Shown here one piece after another: positions 1 through 8,130 of a stretch of DNA of 49,143 nt. The stretch comes from an uncultured Clostridia bacterium (GTDB lineage Bacteria > Bacillota > Clostridia > TANB77 > CAG-508): positions 1 through 49,143 of the forward strand of contig CANQEI010000009.1 of assembly GCA_947594845.1 (NCBI GenBank). Direction: 5' to 3'. The position numbers were made by a program, and so were the translations under genes. Position 1 is the stretch's first letter. Each line of letters starts with the position of its first letter. The notes under the pieces were generated by a model that worked only from the letters and a program-made list of their open reading frames with translations, made no database searches and was not told the DNA's origin.

Positions 1-1787
1 CTAATGTTGGTAAAAGTAGTGTTTTTAATGGATTAACTGGTATGCATCAACATACTGGAAACTGGCCTGGAAAGACAATAGAGAGTAGTTTTGGTACATA
101 TGAGTATAAAAATGAAAAATATTTACTTGTTGATTTACCTGGAACATATTCATTAGATTCGTATTCGAAAGAGGAAGAAGTCACAAAAGAGTTTATAGAA
201 TCTAAAAAATATGATGCAATTGTTGTAGTTGTTGATGCAACTTCTTTAGAGAGAAATTTGAATTTAGCATTGCAGATATTACAAGTAACTAAGAGGGTTG
301 TTATTTGCGTTAATTTACTAGATGAAGCTAGAAAGAAAAATATTGAAATTAATTTAAGTGAATTATCTGAAATATTGGGAATACCTGTTATTGGAACTGT
401 AGCTACCAGAAAGAAGACATTGGAAAAGTTGAAAGAAAGCGTTTGTTCTGCATTGAAAATGGATTGCGAGTCTACCATAAAAAAGATGCAACAAGATGAA
501 ATTGTGGAAGAAGCAGAAAGAATTGCTAATTTAGTTGTTACCAAGAAAAATTCTACATATGAAAGAGATAAAAAAATTGATAGAGTATTAACATCTAAAA
601 AGTTTGGAATCCCTATAATGATTGGTTTGCTTGGAATAATATTTTGGCTTACAATAGTGGGTGCTAATTATCCATCTAAATTTTTATCTTGGATATTTAA
701 TTTTGGAAAAGAGGGATTATCTTCAATTTTTACATGGATTCATATGCCAGACATACTCAAAAGTATGTTAATAGATGGTGTATATCAAACTGTTACATGG
801 ATTGTAAGTGTTATGCTTCCGCCAATGGCAATATTTTTTCCATTATTTACATTACTTGAAGATTTGGGTGTTTTACCTAGAATTGCATTTAATTTGGATA
901 ATTTTTTTAGAAAAGCTGGAACATGTGGAAAACAGGCATTAACCATGTGTATGGGTTTTGGGTGTAATGCTGCAGGTGTTGTTGGATGCAGAATAATGCG
1001 TTCTACAAGAGAAAGACTAATTGCAATTGTTACAAATTGTTTTGTTCCATGTAATGGCAGATTTCCATTTTTAATTACGATTGCAACAATATTTTTTGCT
1101 GGTAGTTTAGGCGGCTTTTCAGGAAGTATTATATCTACTTTGATTGTGTTATGTATTATTATTTTAGGAATATTTCTTTCTTTAATTGTCTCAAAAATTC
1201 TTTCCAAAACTTTGTTAAAAGGAAGTAGCGAAGGATTTATTTTAGAATTACCACCTTATAGGAAACCTCAGATAGGGAATATTATTGTAAGATCAATTTT
1301 TGATAGGACATTATTTGTATTAGGAAGAGCTGTATGTGTTGCTGTTCCAGCTGGGTTTGTTATTTGGATATTGGCTAATGTTCAAATTGATGGATTATCA
1401 ATGCTTTCGTATATTGCAGATTTTTTTGAGCCATTAGGAAAAATTATGGGTCTTGATGGATATATTGTTACAGCATTTATTTTTGGTATTCCTGCTAATG
1501 AAATTGTTTTGCCTATAATATTAATGATGTATATGAATGCTGGAAAGCTGATAGGAATTGAAGATGTAACTCAGATTGGAGAAATTTTAATTCAAAATGG
1601 ATGGACTATGGTTACTGCTATAAATGTTATGATATTTACTCTTTTACATTTTCCTTGTATGACTACTTTGATGACTATAAAAAAGGAAACGGGAAGCACA
1701 ATGTGGACGTGGCTATCTTTTGCAATACCAACAGCTTGCGGAATTGTGATTTGTTCCTTGATTAATTTAATTTTTGTATTAATTTAA
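1..1787 (+). CDS. feoB: Ferrous iron transporter B, 5' end outside window
   Basis: FeoB is a cytoplasmic-membrane Fe(II) importer with an N-terminal G-protein domain. The reading frame is open from base 3, where NVGKSSVFN is the P-loop, so the ATG at 42 is internal and the gene is cut by the window edge. In order: the G2 region HQHTGNWPGKT, G3 DLPG at bases 132-143, G4 as NLLD (family usually NMxD) at 312-323, a cytoplasmic helical spacer, then gate/nucleoside-recognition membrane segments. The gate motif MGFGCNAAGVVGC and FGIPANEIVLP near the end fit the family. A strong terminator follows directly. The usual FeoA partner may lie upstream outside the window; a separate feoA is encoded at 30368-30586. 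Family certain; full length not visible. Confidence 0.96.
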   Translation, partial: NVGKSSVFNGLTGMHQHTGNWPGKTIESSFGTYEYKNEKYLLVDLPGTYSLDSYSKEEEVTKEFIESKKYDAIVVVVDATSLERNLNLALQILQVTKRVVICVNLLDEARKKNIEINLSELSEILGIPVIGTVATRKKTLEKLKESVCSALKMDCESTIKKMQQDEIVEEAERIANLVVTKKNSTYERDKKIDRVLTSKKFGIPIMIGLLGIIFWLTIVGANYPSKFLSWIFNFGKEGLSSIFTWIHMPDILKSMLIDGVYQTVTWIVSVMLPPMAIFFPLFTLLEDLGVLPRIAFNLDNFFRKAGTCGKQALTMCMGFGCNAAGVVGCRIMRSTRERLIAIVTNCFVPCNGRFPFLITIATIFFAGSLGGFSGSIISTLIVLCIIILGIFLSLIVSKILSKTLLKGSSEGFILELPPYRKPQIGNIIVRSIFDRTLFVLGRAVCVAVPAGFVIWILANVQIDGLSMLSYIADFFEPLGKIMGLDGYIVTAFIFGIPANEIVLPIILMMYMNAGKLIGIEDVTQIGEILIQNGWTMVTAINVMIFTLLHFPCMTTLMTIKKETGSTMWTWLSFAIPTACGIVICSLINLIFVLI

Positions 1788-1793
1788 ATGTAT

Positions 1794-1835
1794 TTTCTAT
1801 TTGAGATTATGATATAATCCAAATAGAAATTTTTT
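1794..1835 (+). terminator. Rho-independent terminator of feoB
   Basis: TTTCTATTTG (1794-1803) pairs with CAAATAGAAA (1820-1829), and GATTAT (1805-1810) pairs with ATAATC (1814-1819). This gives a 16-bp stem with one bulge and a 3-nt loop, followed by ATTTTTT. An extended -10 like sequence, TGATATAAT (1810-1818), lies inside the hairpin and could start the next gene, but no good -35 is seen. Confidence 0.85.
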
Positions 1836-1857
1836 ATGTTAGTAAAATGGAGTATGT

Positions 1858-3681
1858 ATGAAAAAAATAAAACAAGCATTAGATATTGTAACTTTTAATG
1901 CAAGAGCTTTGATTAGTTTTGAATTTGTTTTTAAATTATTAAGTTTAATGATTTTTACGCCATTATTTGTAAATGGCTTTAATTTTATTATGCGAATTAC
2001 AGGATTTAGATATTTGACCATTGAAAATATTTTATCATTTATAATTAATCCAATAACATTAATAATGTTAGTAGTACTTATTCTTTTTATGACTTTATAT
2101 GCCATGTTTGATATAGCAACAATTATTATAATCTTGGATGCTTCTTACCAAAAGAAAAAAATAAAAGCAACTGATGCGGTACAAATATCATTAAATAAAT
2201 GTAAAAAGATATTTAGTTTAAAAAATATTCCTTTAGCATTTTTAGTTTTATTTTTAATTCCTTTTTTAAATATAGGAGTGTCTTCTAATTTTATAAGCAC
2301 GATAAAAATACCAGAATTTATTATGGATTTTATTTTAAAAAATCAAACTTTATTATGGACTTTTGCCATTATTATGGTGTGTTTAGCAATATTGTTGTTA
2401 AGATGGCTTTATTCACTTCATTATTTTGTTATAGAGGGAGTTACGTTTAAGGAAGCAAGAAAAAAGAGTGTTAACTTAAGTTCCAAAAATCATTTAAAAG
2501 ATTTATTTACATTAGCATTTATCCAGTTAGGAATTATAATTATTTATTTGTTGTTTGTAATGCTAGGTATATTAATTATTATTCTATTTAATAAATTATT
2601 TGGAAACATTATATTGTTAAAAAGCATAACATCAACTATTATTTGGATATTTATTGCGTTATCGGTTATATTTGTTACATTGTTAGCAACGCCAATAAGC
2701 TATGCAAGTATTAGTGTATTGTTTTATTTTCATAAATTAAAAAATAAAGAAAAAATTATACCTATTGAAATTAATACAGATGAGTCTACAAGAAAAATAA
2801 ATGCTAGATTAAAAAAGATATTTGTTGGGGTAGGCATTTTTGGTTTTATACTTGCAATAGCGTTTACATATGGAATATATCAAGGAAAATATAATTTGAA
2901 TATTGAATATGTAAGAACTTTAGAAGTAACAGCCCATAGGGGAGCATCAGTATATTATCCAGAGAACACAATGAGTGCATTTATTGGAGCTAAAGAACTT
3001 GGAGCAGATTGGGTTGAACTTGATGTTCAACAAACAAAAGATGGAAAAATTATAGTAATGCACGATACAAACTTAAAAAGAACTACTGGTTTTAATGAAA
3101 ATACATGGGAAGTAAATTATGACGAAATAAAAAACTTAGATGCTGGAAGTCATTTAAATGAGAAATTTAAAGATGAAAAAATTCCTCTTTTTGATGATGT
3201 TGTTAGATGGGCAAAAGAGAATAATATGAAGTTGAATGTTGAATTAAAACCAACTGGACATGAGCAAGATTTTGAGGCACAAGTTGTAGATATTATTAAA
3301 AAATATAATTATCAGAGTAACTGTGTTATTACTTCTCAGATTTATAGTGTACTTGAAAATGTTAAAAAATATGATGATTCAATAGAGACAGTATATGTTA
3401 TGAGCTTGGCATATGGAGATATTACTTCACTTGATAAAGCAGATCATTTTAGTATTGAGGCAACAAGTGTAACAGAACAATTAGTTAGCAGAGTTCATAA
3501 AGAAGGAAAACAAATATATGTCTGGACAGTAAATACAGAAGAAAATATAAAAAAGATGATAGATTTAAAGGTTGATAATATTATTACAGATAATATTTCT
3601 CTTGCAAAAGATACGATTTATTCTAGTAAAACAAGCAATATTATTAATGAATATGTAAAAGTAGTTGAAAATTTATTTTAA
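1858..3681 (+). CDS. Glycerophosphodiester phosphodiesterase with N-terminal membrane domain
   Basis: Predicted to hydrolyse glycerophosphodiesters (lipid head groups or teichoic-acid-like polymers) to glycerol 3-phosphate and an alcohol. Residues 1 to about 345 form a hydrophobic membrane domain of roughly seven or eight segments, like the GPDPase membrane-domain family. The catalytic GDPD TIM barrel runs from about 355 to 590. Visible active-site residues are His360-Arg361 in AHRGAS, Glu369, Glu387 and Asp389 in WVELDVQ, and His402-Asp403 in MHDTN. The barrel follows the last membrane segment, so it probably faces outside. The ATG at 1858 has TGGAG five bases upstream. It sits directly behind the feoB terminator as its own unit. 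The substrate cannot be read from the sequence. Confidence 0.92.
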   Translation: MKKIKQALDIVTFNARALISFEFVFKLLSLMIFTPLFVNGFNFIMRITGFRYLTIENILSFIINPITLIMLVVLILFMTLYAMFDIATIIIILDASYQKKKIKATDAVQISLNKCKKIFSLKNIPLAFLVLFLIPFLNIGVSSNFISTIKIPEFIMDFILKNQTLLWTFAIIMVCLAILLLRWLYSLHYFVIEGVTFKEARKKSVNLSSKNHLKDLFTLAFIQLGIIIIYLLFVMLGILIIILFNKLFGNIILLKSITSTIIWIFIALSVIFVTLLATPISYASISVLFYFHKLKNKEKIIPIEINTDESTRKINARLKKIFVGVGIFGFILAIAFTYGIYQGKYNLNIEYVRTLEVTAHRGASVYYPENTMSAFIGAKELGADWVELDVQQTKDGKIIVMHDTNLKRTTGFNENTWEVNYDEIKNLDAGSHLNEKFKDEKIPLFDDVVRWAKENNMKLNVELKPTGHEQDFEAQVVDIIKKYNYQSNCVITSQIYSVLENVKKYDDSIETVYVMSLAYGDITSLDKADHFSIEATSVTEQLVSRVHKEGKQIYVWTVNTEENIKKMIDLKVDNIITDNISLAKDTIYSSKTSNIINEYVKVVENLF

Positions 3682-3713
3682 ATTGTAAAATATGATTAAA
3701 TAGGAGAAAGAAA

Positions 3714-4043
3714 ATGTTACATAAAATGAAATTGATGGAAAGTCCATTTAATAGAATAAAAAATGGAACAAAAGATGTAGAATTTAGATTATATGATGAA
3801 AAAAGAAGAAAGATAAAAGTGGGAGATATAATAGAATTTTCTCTTTTACCAGATTTACAAGAAAAATTAAATGTAGAAGTAATAGAATTATTTAGAGCTA
3901 ATACATTTAAAGAATTATTTTTAAAATTAAATATGAGTGAGCTTGAAGCTGAAGAAAAATTAAAAGGAATGTATAAAATTTATTCTCCAGAAGAAGAGAA
4001 AAAGTATGGAGTATTAGGTATAAAAATAAAATGTAAGGTTTAG
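3714..4043 (+). CDS. ASCH (PUA-like) domain protein
   Basis: A 109-residue protein made of a single ASCH domain: SPFNRIKNGTKDVEFRLYDE near the N-terminus, KVGDIIEFSLL in the middle, and the late YSPEEEKKYGVLGIKI segment. ASCH domains belong to the PUA-like RNA-binding fold and are thought to act in RNA or nucleotide metabolism; the ligand here is unknown. The ATG at 3714 is preceded by AGGAGAAAG. It lies 32 bases after the phosphodiesterase without a visible terminator, so read-through is possible. The next gene has its own candidate promoter. Confidence 0.82.
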   Translation: MLHKMKLMESPFNRIKNGTKDVEFRLYDEKRRKIKVGDIIEFSLLPDLQEKLNVEVIELFRANTFKELFLKLNMSELEAEEKLKGMYKIYSPEEEKKYGVLGIKIKCKV

Positions 4044-4074
4044 TTGACAAATCTCAAGCTAAAAATGGTAGAAT
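4044..4074 (+). promoter_or_regulatory. Possible sigma-A promoter of the XRE regulator
   Basis: A perfect TTGACA (4044-4049) is followed by TAGAAT (4069-4074). The 19-bp spacing is longer than usual, so confidence is modest. Downstream, ATCACCT (4081-4087) could pair with AGGTGAT (4124-4130), which overlaps the ribosome binding site of the ATG at 4134. Confidence 0.4.
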
Positions 4075-4133
4075 AATAAAATCACCTCTGCTATAATTTA
4101 TTTATAAAAAATATTGGTGAAGAAGGTGATGAA

Positions 4134-5096
4134 ATGAAAATTAGTGAAAAATTAATTAAAATAAGAAAAGAAAATAACCTTTCTCAAGAAGAATTTGGAA
4201 ATAAGATTAATGTCTCAAGACAAGCTGTATCAAAATGGGAGAATGATGAAACAAAACCAGATATTGAAAAAATACAAGAGATTGTTAAAGTATTTAATAT
4301 TAGTTATGAGTATTTGTTAAATGATGAAATTGAAACTGTAAATGAAAATAAAATTGATGAAAAGAAGAAAAAGAGAATAAATGGTATTTTAAAAATTGCT
4401 ATAATAATAGTTATTTTATACCTTTTAATGTGTACTTATAAATTTATAACTTTTTATAGATTTTACTTAGTAGCAAATAGTTTTTCAGAAAAAAATTATA
4501 GTATGTCTTTGAATATAAAATATGGTTATAAGTATATGGAAAATGAAGGCGTAGAGTATGAAACACTTAAAGTAGGAGATAGAGTATTAGAAACATGTTA
4601 TTCTAGATCTAATATTATAGAAGATGAAGATGGAAATGTTATTCCTTATGCAATAACATATATAGATAGAGAGAAAAAAGAATTATATACTTTAAATTAT
4701 GATGAAGCGAATAAAAAGTATATTTGTAGTAATATGAAGGATCAGATAGCAGATGATAAAGAGTTGGAAGAATGGTTCAAAGATAAAAATTATATAAAAG
4801 AGTATACGTTAGATGACATTCCTTCAAATTTTGGAGAAATATTAATGTATTCTATTAATCCAATGGTATATTATGTAGATATAGTAAACCGTGAATTTAG
4901 ATTATATTCTGTAAAAGAGAGAACGGATATGTCAGTTAAGTTAAATAAAGATTGCCTAACAGAGAAAAAGCATATTGAGCCAAAAGAAACTACTGCGATG
5001 GATATTATTTATGACTATGATTATGTTCAAGACCACTTTACAGAAATACAAAATCCTTTAGAAGTATATAAGGATAAAATAATATTTGAAGAGTAA
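4134..5096 (+). CDS. XRE-family regulator with membrane anchor and extracytoplasmic domain
   Basis: Residues 1-66 are a Cro/C1-type helix-turn-helix: KIRKENNLSQEEFGNKI, then the recognition helix VSRQAVSKWEND, then TKPDIEKIQEI. A basic linker (KKKKR, 77-81) leads to one membrane segment at about 83-103. Residues 110-320 form an acidic, probably extracytoplasmic domain of no recognised family. The layout suggests a transmembrane regulator that binds DNA on one side and senses a signal on the other; this is inference, because many Clostridial XRE-TM proteins are uncharacterised. The ATG has GAAGGTGATGAA upstream. The gene is monocistronic, closed by the terminator at 5116-5147. Confidence 0.85.
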   Translation: MKISEKLIKIRKENNLSQEEFGNKINVSRQAVSKWENDETKPDIEKIQEIVKVFNISYEYLLNDEIETVNENKIDEKKKKRINGILKIAIIIVILYLLMCTYKFITFYRFYLVANSFSEKNYSMSLNIKYGYKYMENEGVEYETLKVGDRVLETCYSRSNIIEDEDGNVIPYAITYIDREKKELYTLNYDEANKKYICSNMKDQIADDKELEEWFKDKNYIKEYTLDDIPSNFGEILMYSINPMVYYVDIVNREFRLYSVKERTDMSVKLNKDCLTEKKHIEPKETTAMDIIYDYDYVQDHFTEIQNPLEVYKDKIIFEE

Positions 5097-5115
5097 GAAA
5101 TTTCAAATTTTGTAA

Positions 5116-5147
5116 AAGCAAGTAACATGAAAGTTACTTGCTTTTTT
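5116..5147 (+). terminator. Rho-independent terminator after the XRE regulator
   Basis: AAGCAAGTAAC (5116-5126) pairs perfectly with GTTACTTGCTT (5133-5143) across a six-base loop, and the T-tract continues to 5147. Confidence 0.92.
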
Positions 5148-5203
5148 GACATTAGATTTGTAATATAAAATTTATTATTAAAAAAAATATTTTCTATTTA
5201 ATA

Positions 5204-5243
5204 TTGACATACTGTTATAACTGTTATACTATGTATATAACAG
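5204..5243 (+). promoter_or_regulatory. Promoter and palindromic operator of the GntR/ABC operon
   Basis: TTGACA (5204-5209), a 17-bp spacer and TACTAT (5227-5232) form a good sigma-A promoter. CTGTTATA (5221-5228) and TATAACAG (5236-5243) are perfect 8-bp inverted repeats 7 bp apart that overlap the -10, and an extra CTGTTATA half-site lies at 5212-5219. GntR proteins of the YtrA type usually repress their own operon through such sites, so autorepression by the next gene is likely. Confidence 0.75.
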
Positions 5244-5260
5244 ATAAAGGAGAATAGATT

Positions 5261-5638
5261 ATGGATATTATTATAAGCAATAGTAGTAGTCAGCCTATTT
5301 TTGAACAATTAAAGCAAGCTATAAAGAAAGCAATAGTGTCAGATGAATTGAAAGAAAATGAAATGTTACCTTCAATAAGAAATCTAGCACAAGATTTGAA
5401 AATAAGTGTTATGACTGTAAAGAAAGCTTATGATGAATTGGAACAAGAAGGATTTATTAAAACAATTCATGGAAAAGGCAGTATAGTTGCAGCTAAAAAT
5501 TTAGAGTTAATTAGAGAAGAGCAATTGAAAGAAATTGAAAAATATATTGATAAGATTATTTTAATATCTAAATCATCGAATATAAGTAAAAAAGAAATTT
5601 TAGAGACTTTTGATTTTTTATATGGGGAGGAAGAATAA
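5261..5638 (+). CDS. GntR family (YtrA-type) transcriptional regulator
   Basis: A short 125-residue GntR regulator. Residues about 8-72 are the winged helix (QPIFEQLKQAIKKAIVSDEL, LPSIRNLAQDLKISVMTVKKAYDELEQ, HGKGSIVAA). Only a short helical tail follows, as in the YtrA subfamily, which lacks a large ligand domain. YtrA-type proteins control adjacent ABC transporters and often respond to cell-wall-active compounds. The stop codon overlaps the ATG of the ATPase gene by one base, so the two are translationally coupled. The operator at 5221-5243 is probably its own target. Confidence 0.92.
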   Translation: MDIIISNSSSQPIFEQLKQAIKKAIVSDELKENEMLPSIRNLAQDLKISVMTVKKAYDELEQEGFIKTIHGKGSIVAAKNLELIREEQLKEIEKYIDKIILISKSSNISKKEILETFDFLYGEEE

Positions 5639-6495
5639 TGGAAAATATCTTGGAAGTTAAAAATTTGTGCAAAAAATATAAAGAATTTGAATTACATGAT
5701 GTCAATATTACTTTACCTAAAGGAATGATAATGGGATTTATTGGTGAGAACGGTGCAGGCAAGACGACTACAATTAAAGCAATTTTAGATATTATTAAAA
5801 ATTATACTGGAGAGATAAAAATATTTAATCTTGACAGTAAGAAAAATGATATGAAAATAAAAGAGAATGTTGGTGCAGTATTGGATGATATGTTTTTTCC
5901 AGAAATTCTTACACCAAATGATATAAATGCTATTATGAAGGGTGTTTATAAAAATTGGGATTCTAAATTATATTTTGAATATTTAACTAAATTTGCATTA
6001 CCTAGAAATCAACAAATTAAGACTCTTTCAAAAGGTATGAAAAAAAAGTTAGAAATAGTAACAGCAATTTCGCATCATCCTAAATTACTAATTCTTGATG
6101 AGCCAACAGCAGGATTAGATCCAATTGCACGAAATGAAGTAATAGATATTTTTCAAAGTTTTATTCAAAACGAGGAATGTTCTATTTTCTTATCAACTCA
6201 TATTACAAGTGATTTAGAACATATTGCAGATTATATTACTTTTATAGATGATGGAAAAATTGTATTATCAAAAACTAGAGATGAACTGTTAGAAAATTAT
6301 GGTATAGTTAGATGCTCTAAAGAACAATTTGAAAAAATAGATAAAGAGGATTTTGTTAAATATAAGAAAAATAAGTACAAGTATGATGTTTTAATTGAAA
6401 ATAGAAGAGATTTTAGCAAAAAATATGAAGTTAGTGTGATAGATAAAATAACACTTGAAGAGCTTATGATTTTGATGATTAAGGGGGAAAAATAA
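5638..6495 (+). CDS. ABC transporter ATP-binding protein (BcrA/YtrB-like)
   Basis: ATPase subunit of an ABC-2 type exporter. Walker A is GENGAGKT (residues 36-43). The signature is the variant LSKGM, the Walker B/D-loop is LILDEPTAGLDP, and the H-loop is STH. Residues after about 215 form the short C-terminal extension typical of the family. The start is fixed by GGGGAGG upstream and the one-base overlap with the GntR stop. It overlaps the permease gene by one base as well, so the three genes form a tight operon. The substrate is unknown; relatives act in antimicrobial resistance or lipid and lantibiotic export. Confidence 0.95.
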   Translation: MENILEVKNLCKKYKEFELHDVNITLPKGMIMGFIGENGAGKTTTIKAILDIIKNYTGEIKIFNLDSKKNDMKIKENVGAVLDDMFFPEILTPNDINAIMKGVYKNWDSKLYFEYLTKFALPRNQQIKTLSKGMKKKLEIVTAISHHPKLLILDEPTAGLDPIARNEVIDIFQSFIQNEECSIFLSTHITSDLEHIADYITFIDDGKIVLSKTRDELLENYGIVRCSKEQFEKIDKEDFVKYKKNKYKYDVLIENRRDFSKKYEVSVIDKITLEELMILMIKGEK

Positions 6496-7127
6496 TGATA
6501 GGTTTTATAAAGAAAGATTTGTACATGATTAAGAGTAACATTAAGTTATTGATGATTTTATTATTTGTATATCTTATTATGGCATTTCAAGGGCAAGTTG
6601 ATGTATCTTTTTTATTGCCATTTATGAGTGTGATGATTATGATATCAACTTTTAGTTATGATACCTATAATAAATGGGATGCATATGTAGTAACTATGCC
6701 TAATGGCAGGAAAAATAGTGTAAGAGCAAAGTATTTGGCAACAATAATACTGATTGTAATAACAACTATAATAATAACTTTATTATCTTTTGGAGTTTCT
6801 TATATAAAAAATCATAGTATAGATTTGGAAAATATGCTTGCAACTATATTTGGAAGCATATTTGCAACTATTTTATTACAGTCTATTTTTTATCCAGCAA
6901 TGTATAAATTTGGACCGGAAAAGGCAAGAATAGGAATTTTTGTAGTAGTATTTGGTATTGTTTTTATTGGGGGAATTGTTGCTAATTATATTAATTTAGT
7001 ACCATTACTTGAAGTACTAGATTTTATAGGTGCATACTGGAATATTGTAATTCCAATAGCTATGATTTTGATGATATGTGTATCTTATAAAATATCAGAA
7101 AGAATTTATTTAAAAAAAGAAATGTAA
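6495..7127 (+). CDS. ABC-2 type permease
   Basis: A 210-residue membrane protein with about six hydrophobic segments (roughly 17-30, 35-52, 78-98, 108-130, 142-165 and 180-200). It carries the ABC2_membrane_5-type motif NKWDAYVVTMPNGRKN followed by a basic RAKY, near residues 55-80. It completes the GntR-ATPase-permease operon and starts one base inside the ATPase stop. No terminator is evident directly after it. Function as an export channel is inferred from family and operon. Confidence 0.88.
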   Translation: MIGFIKKDLYMIKSNIKLLMILLFVYLIMAFQGQVDVSFLLPFMSVMIMISTFSYDTYNKWDAYVVTMPNGRKNSVRAKYLATIILIVITTIIITLLSFGVSYIKNHSIDLENMLATIFGSIFATILLQSIFYPAMYKFGPEKARIGIFVVVFGIVFIGGIVANYINLVPLLEVLDFIGAYWNIVIPIAMILMICVSYKISERIYLKKEM

Positions 7128-7270
7128 CCTCAAAAAGTGCGAAATATATAGTGAAAGAAAAGCTTTTAAAATAAATATTTATGGATAGTATGAATTCTAA
7201 AGGGTAAACTATTTGTTAATTATTAATTTTTATGATAATATGAATAAAAATCTAAAGGAGGATTATTTTG

Positions 7271-7837
7271 ATGAGAAAAAATATTAAAACAACAGAAGCA
7301 ATATTTCCAATGCCAGTATTAATGGTTGCAACATATAATGAAGATGGAAGTGTTGATGTTATGAATGCAGCATGGGGAACTATGCTATCAAGAAATCAAG
7401 TTATACTAAATTTAACAGAAACACATAAAACTGTAAAAAATATTAAAGCAAGAAAAGCTTTTACAGTAAGTGTTGCAGATAGTAAACATGTTGTAGAAGC
7501 AGATTATTTTGGAATAGTATCAGGAAATGATACTCAGAACAAATTTGAAAATAGCGGATTATCAGCAACAAAGTCAGAAAATGTTGATGCACCAATTATA
7601 AATGAGTTTCCTATTTGCTTTGAATGTGAATTTATTGAATACCAAAATGATGAATATGGAGCAGGAGTTATTGGAAAAGTAGTTAATGTTACTGCTGATG
7701 AAAGTGTAATTAATGAAGAAAAAATAGATATTTCAAAAGTAAGTGCAATAGCATTTGATCCATACACACATGGATATTATAAGGTTACAGAAAGAGTTGG
7801 AGAAGCTTTTAAAGATGGATTGAAGCTAAAAAAATAG
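7271..7837 (+). CDS. Flavin reductase-like FMN-binding protein
   Basis: A 188-residue protein of the flavin reductase-like split-barrel family (DIM6/NTAB type). Family-like stretches are FPMPVLMVATYNEDGSVDVMNAAWG at the start, a conserved LNLTETHKTVKNI region, then FTVSVAD and YFGIVSGND. These proteins bind FMN and reduce flavin or small electron acceptors; the partner is unknown. AGGAGG (7256-7261) precedes both an in-frame TTG at 7268 and the ATG at 7271. The ATG, nine bases away, is chosen. A possible promoter (TTGTTA 7213-7218, TAATAT 7236-7241) makes it a separate unit. Confidence 0.85.
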   Translation: MRKNIKTTEAIFPMPVLMVATYNEDGSVDVMNAAWGTMLSRNQVILNLTETHKTVKNIKARKAFTVSVADSKHVVEADYFGIVSGNDTQNKFENSGLSATKSENVDAPIINEFPICFECEFIEYQNDEYGAGVIGKVVNVTADESVINEEKIDISKVSAIAFDPYTHGYYKVTERVGEAFKDGLKLKK

Positions 7838-7949
7838 TGCTAATGTATAACTCTGTATTAAAGAAAGATGGAAACAAAAGTACAAATAATTAGTGATACG
7901 GTTCAAAGGTCGTAAAGGTGTAATGAAATACTAATTGAGAAATGATAAG

Positions 7950-7988
7950 ATAAATGTAGACAAAATAGTGTTTACATTTATTTTTTTT
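7950..7988 (+). terminator. Probable terminator in the 7838-8130 spacer
   Basis: ATAAATGTA (7950-7958) pairs with TACATTTAT (7973-7981). Four further inner pairs include one G-U, the loop is AAATAG, and a run of Ts ends at 7988. It probably ends transcription of the flavin-reductase-like gene. Nothing else recognisable lies in this 293-base spacer apart from the candidate ECF -35 at 8080-8090. Confidence 0.65.
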
Positions 7989-8079
7989 GCTATATTAAAT
8001 TTATGAATGTAGTTTTTTGAAATATATATTGATTTAAAGAAGAAAAATTAAGAATGTTGAAAAGAGTTTTAGAAAATTA

Positions 8080-8090
8080 TGAAACTTTTT
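8080..8090 (+). promoter_or_regulatory. Candidate ECF-type -35 element upstream of the sigma-factor fusion
   Basis: TGAAAC (8080-8085) followed by five Ts resembles the -35 of Bacillus ECF (SigW/SigM-like) promoters. The best -10 candidate, TGTA at 8106-8109, is about 20 bp away, so the match is incomplete. If real, the gene would be autoregulated. Confidence 0.3.
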
Positions 8091-8130
8091 CTCTTTTTAT
8101 TTGTTTGTATATATGAAAGTAGGGAGAGAT

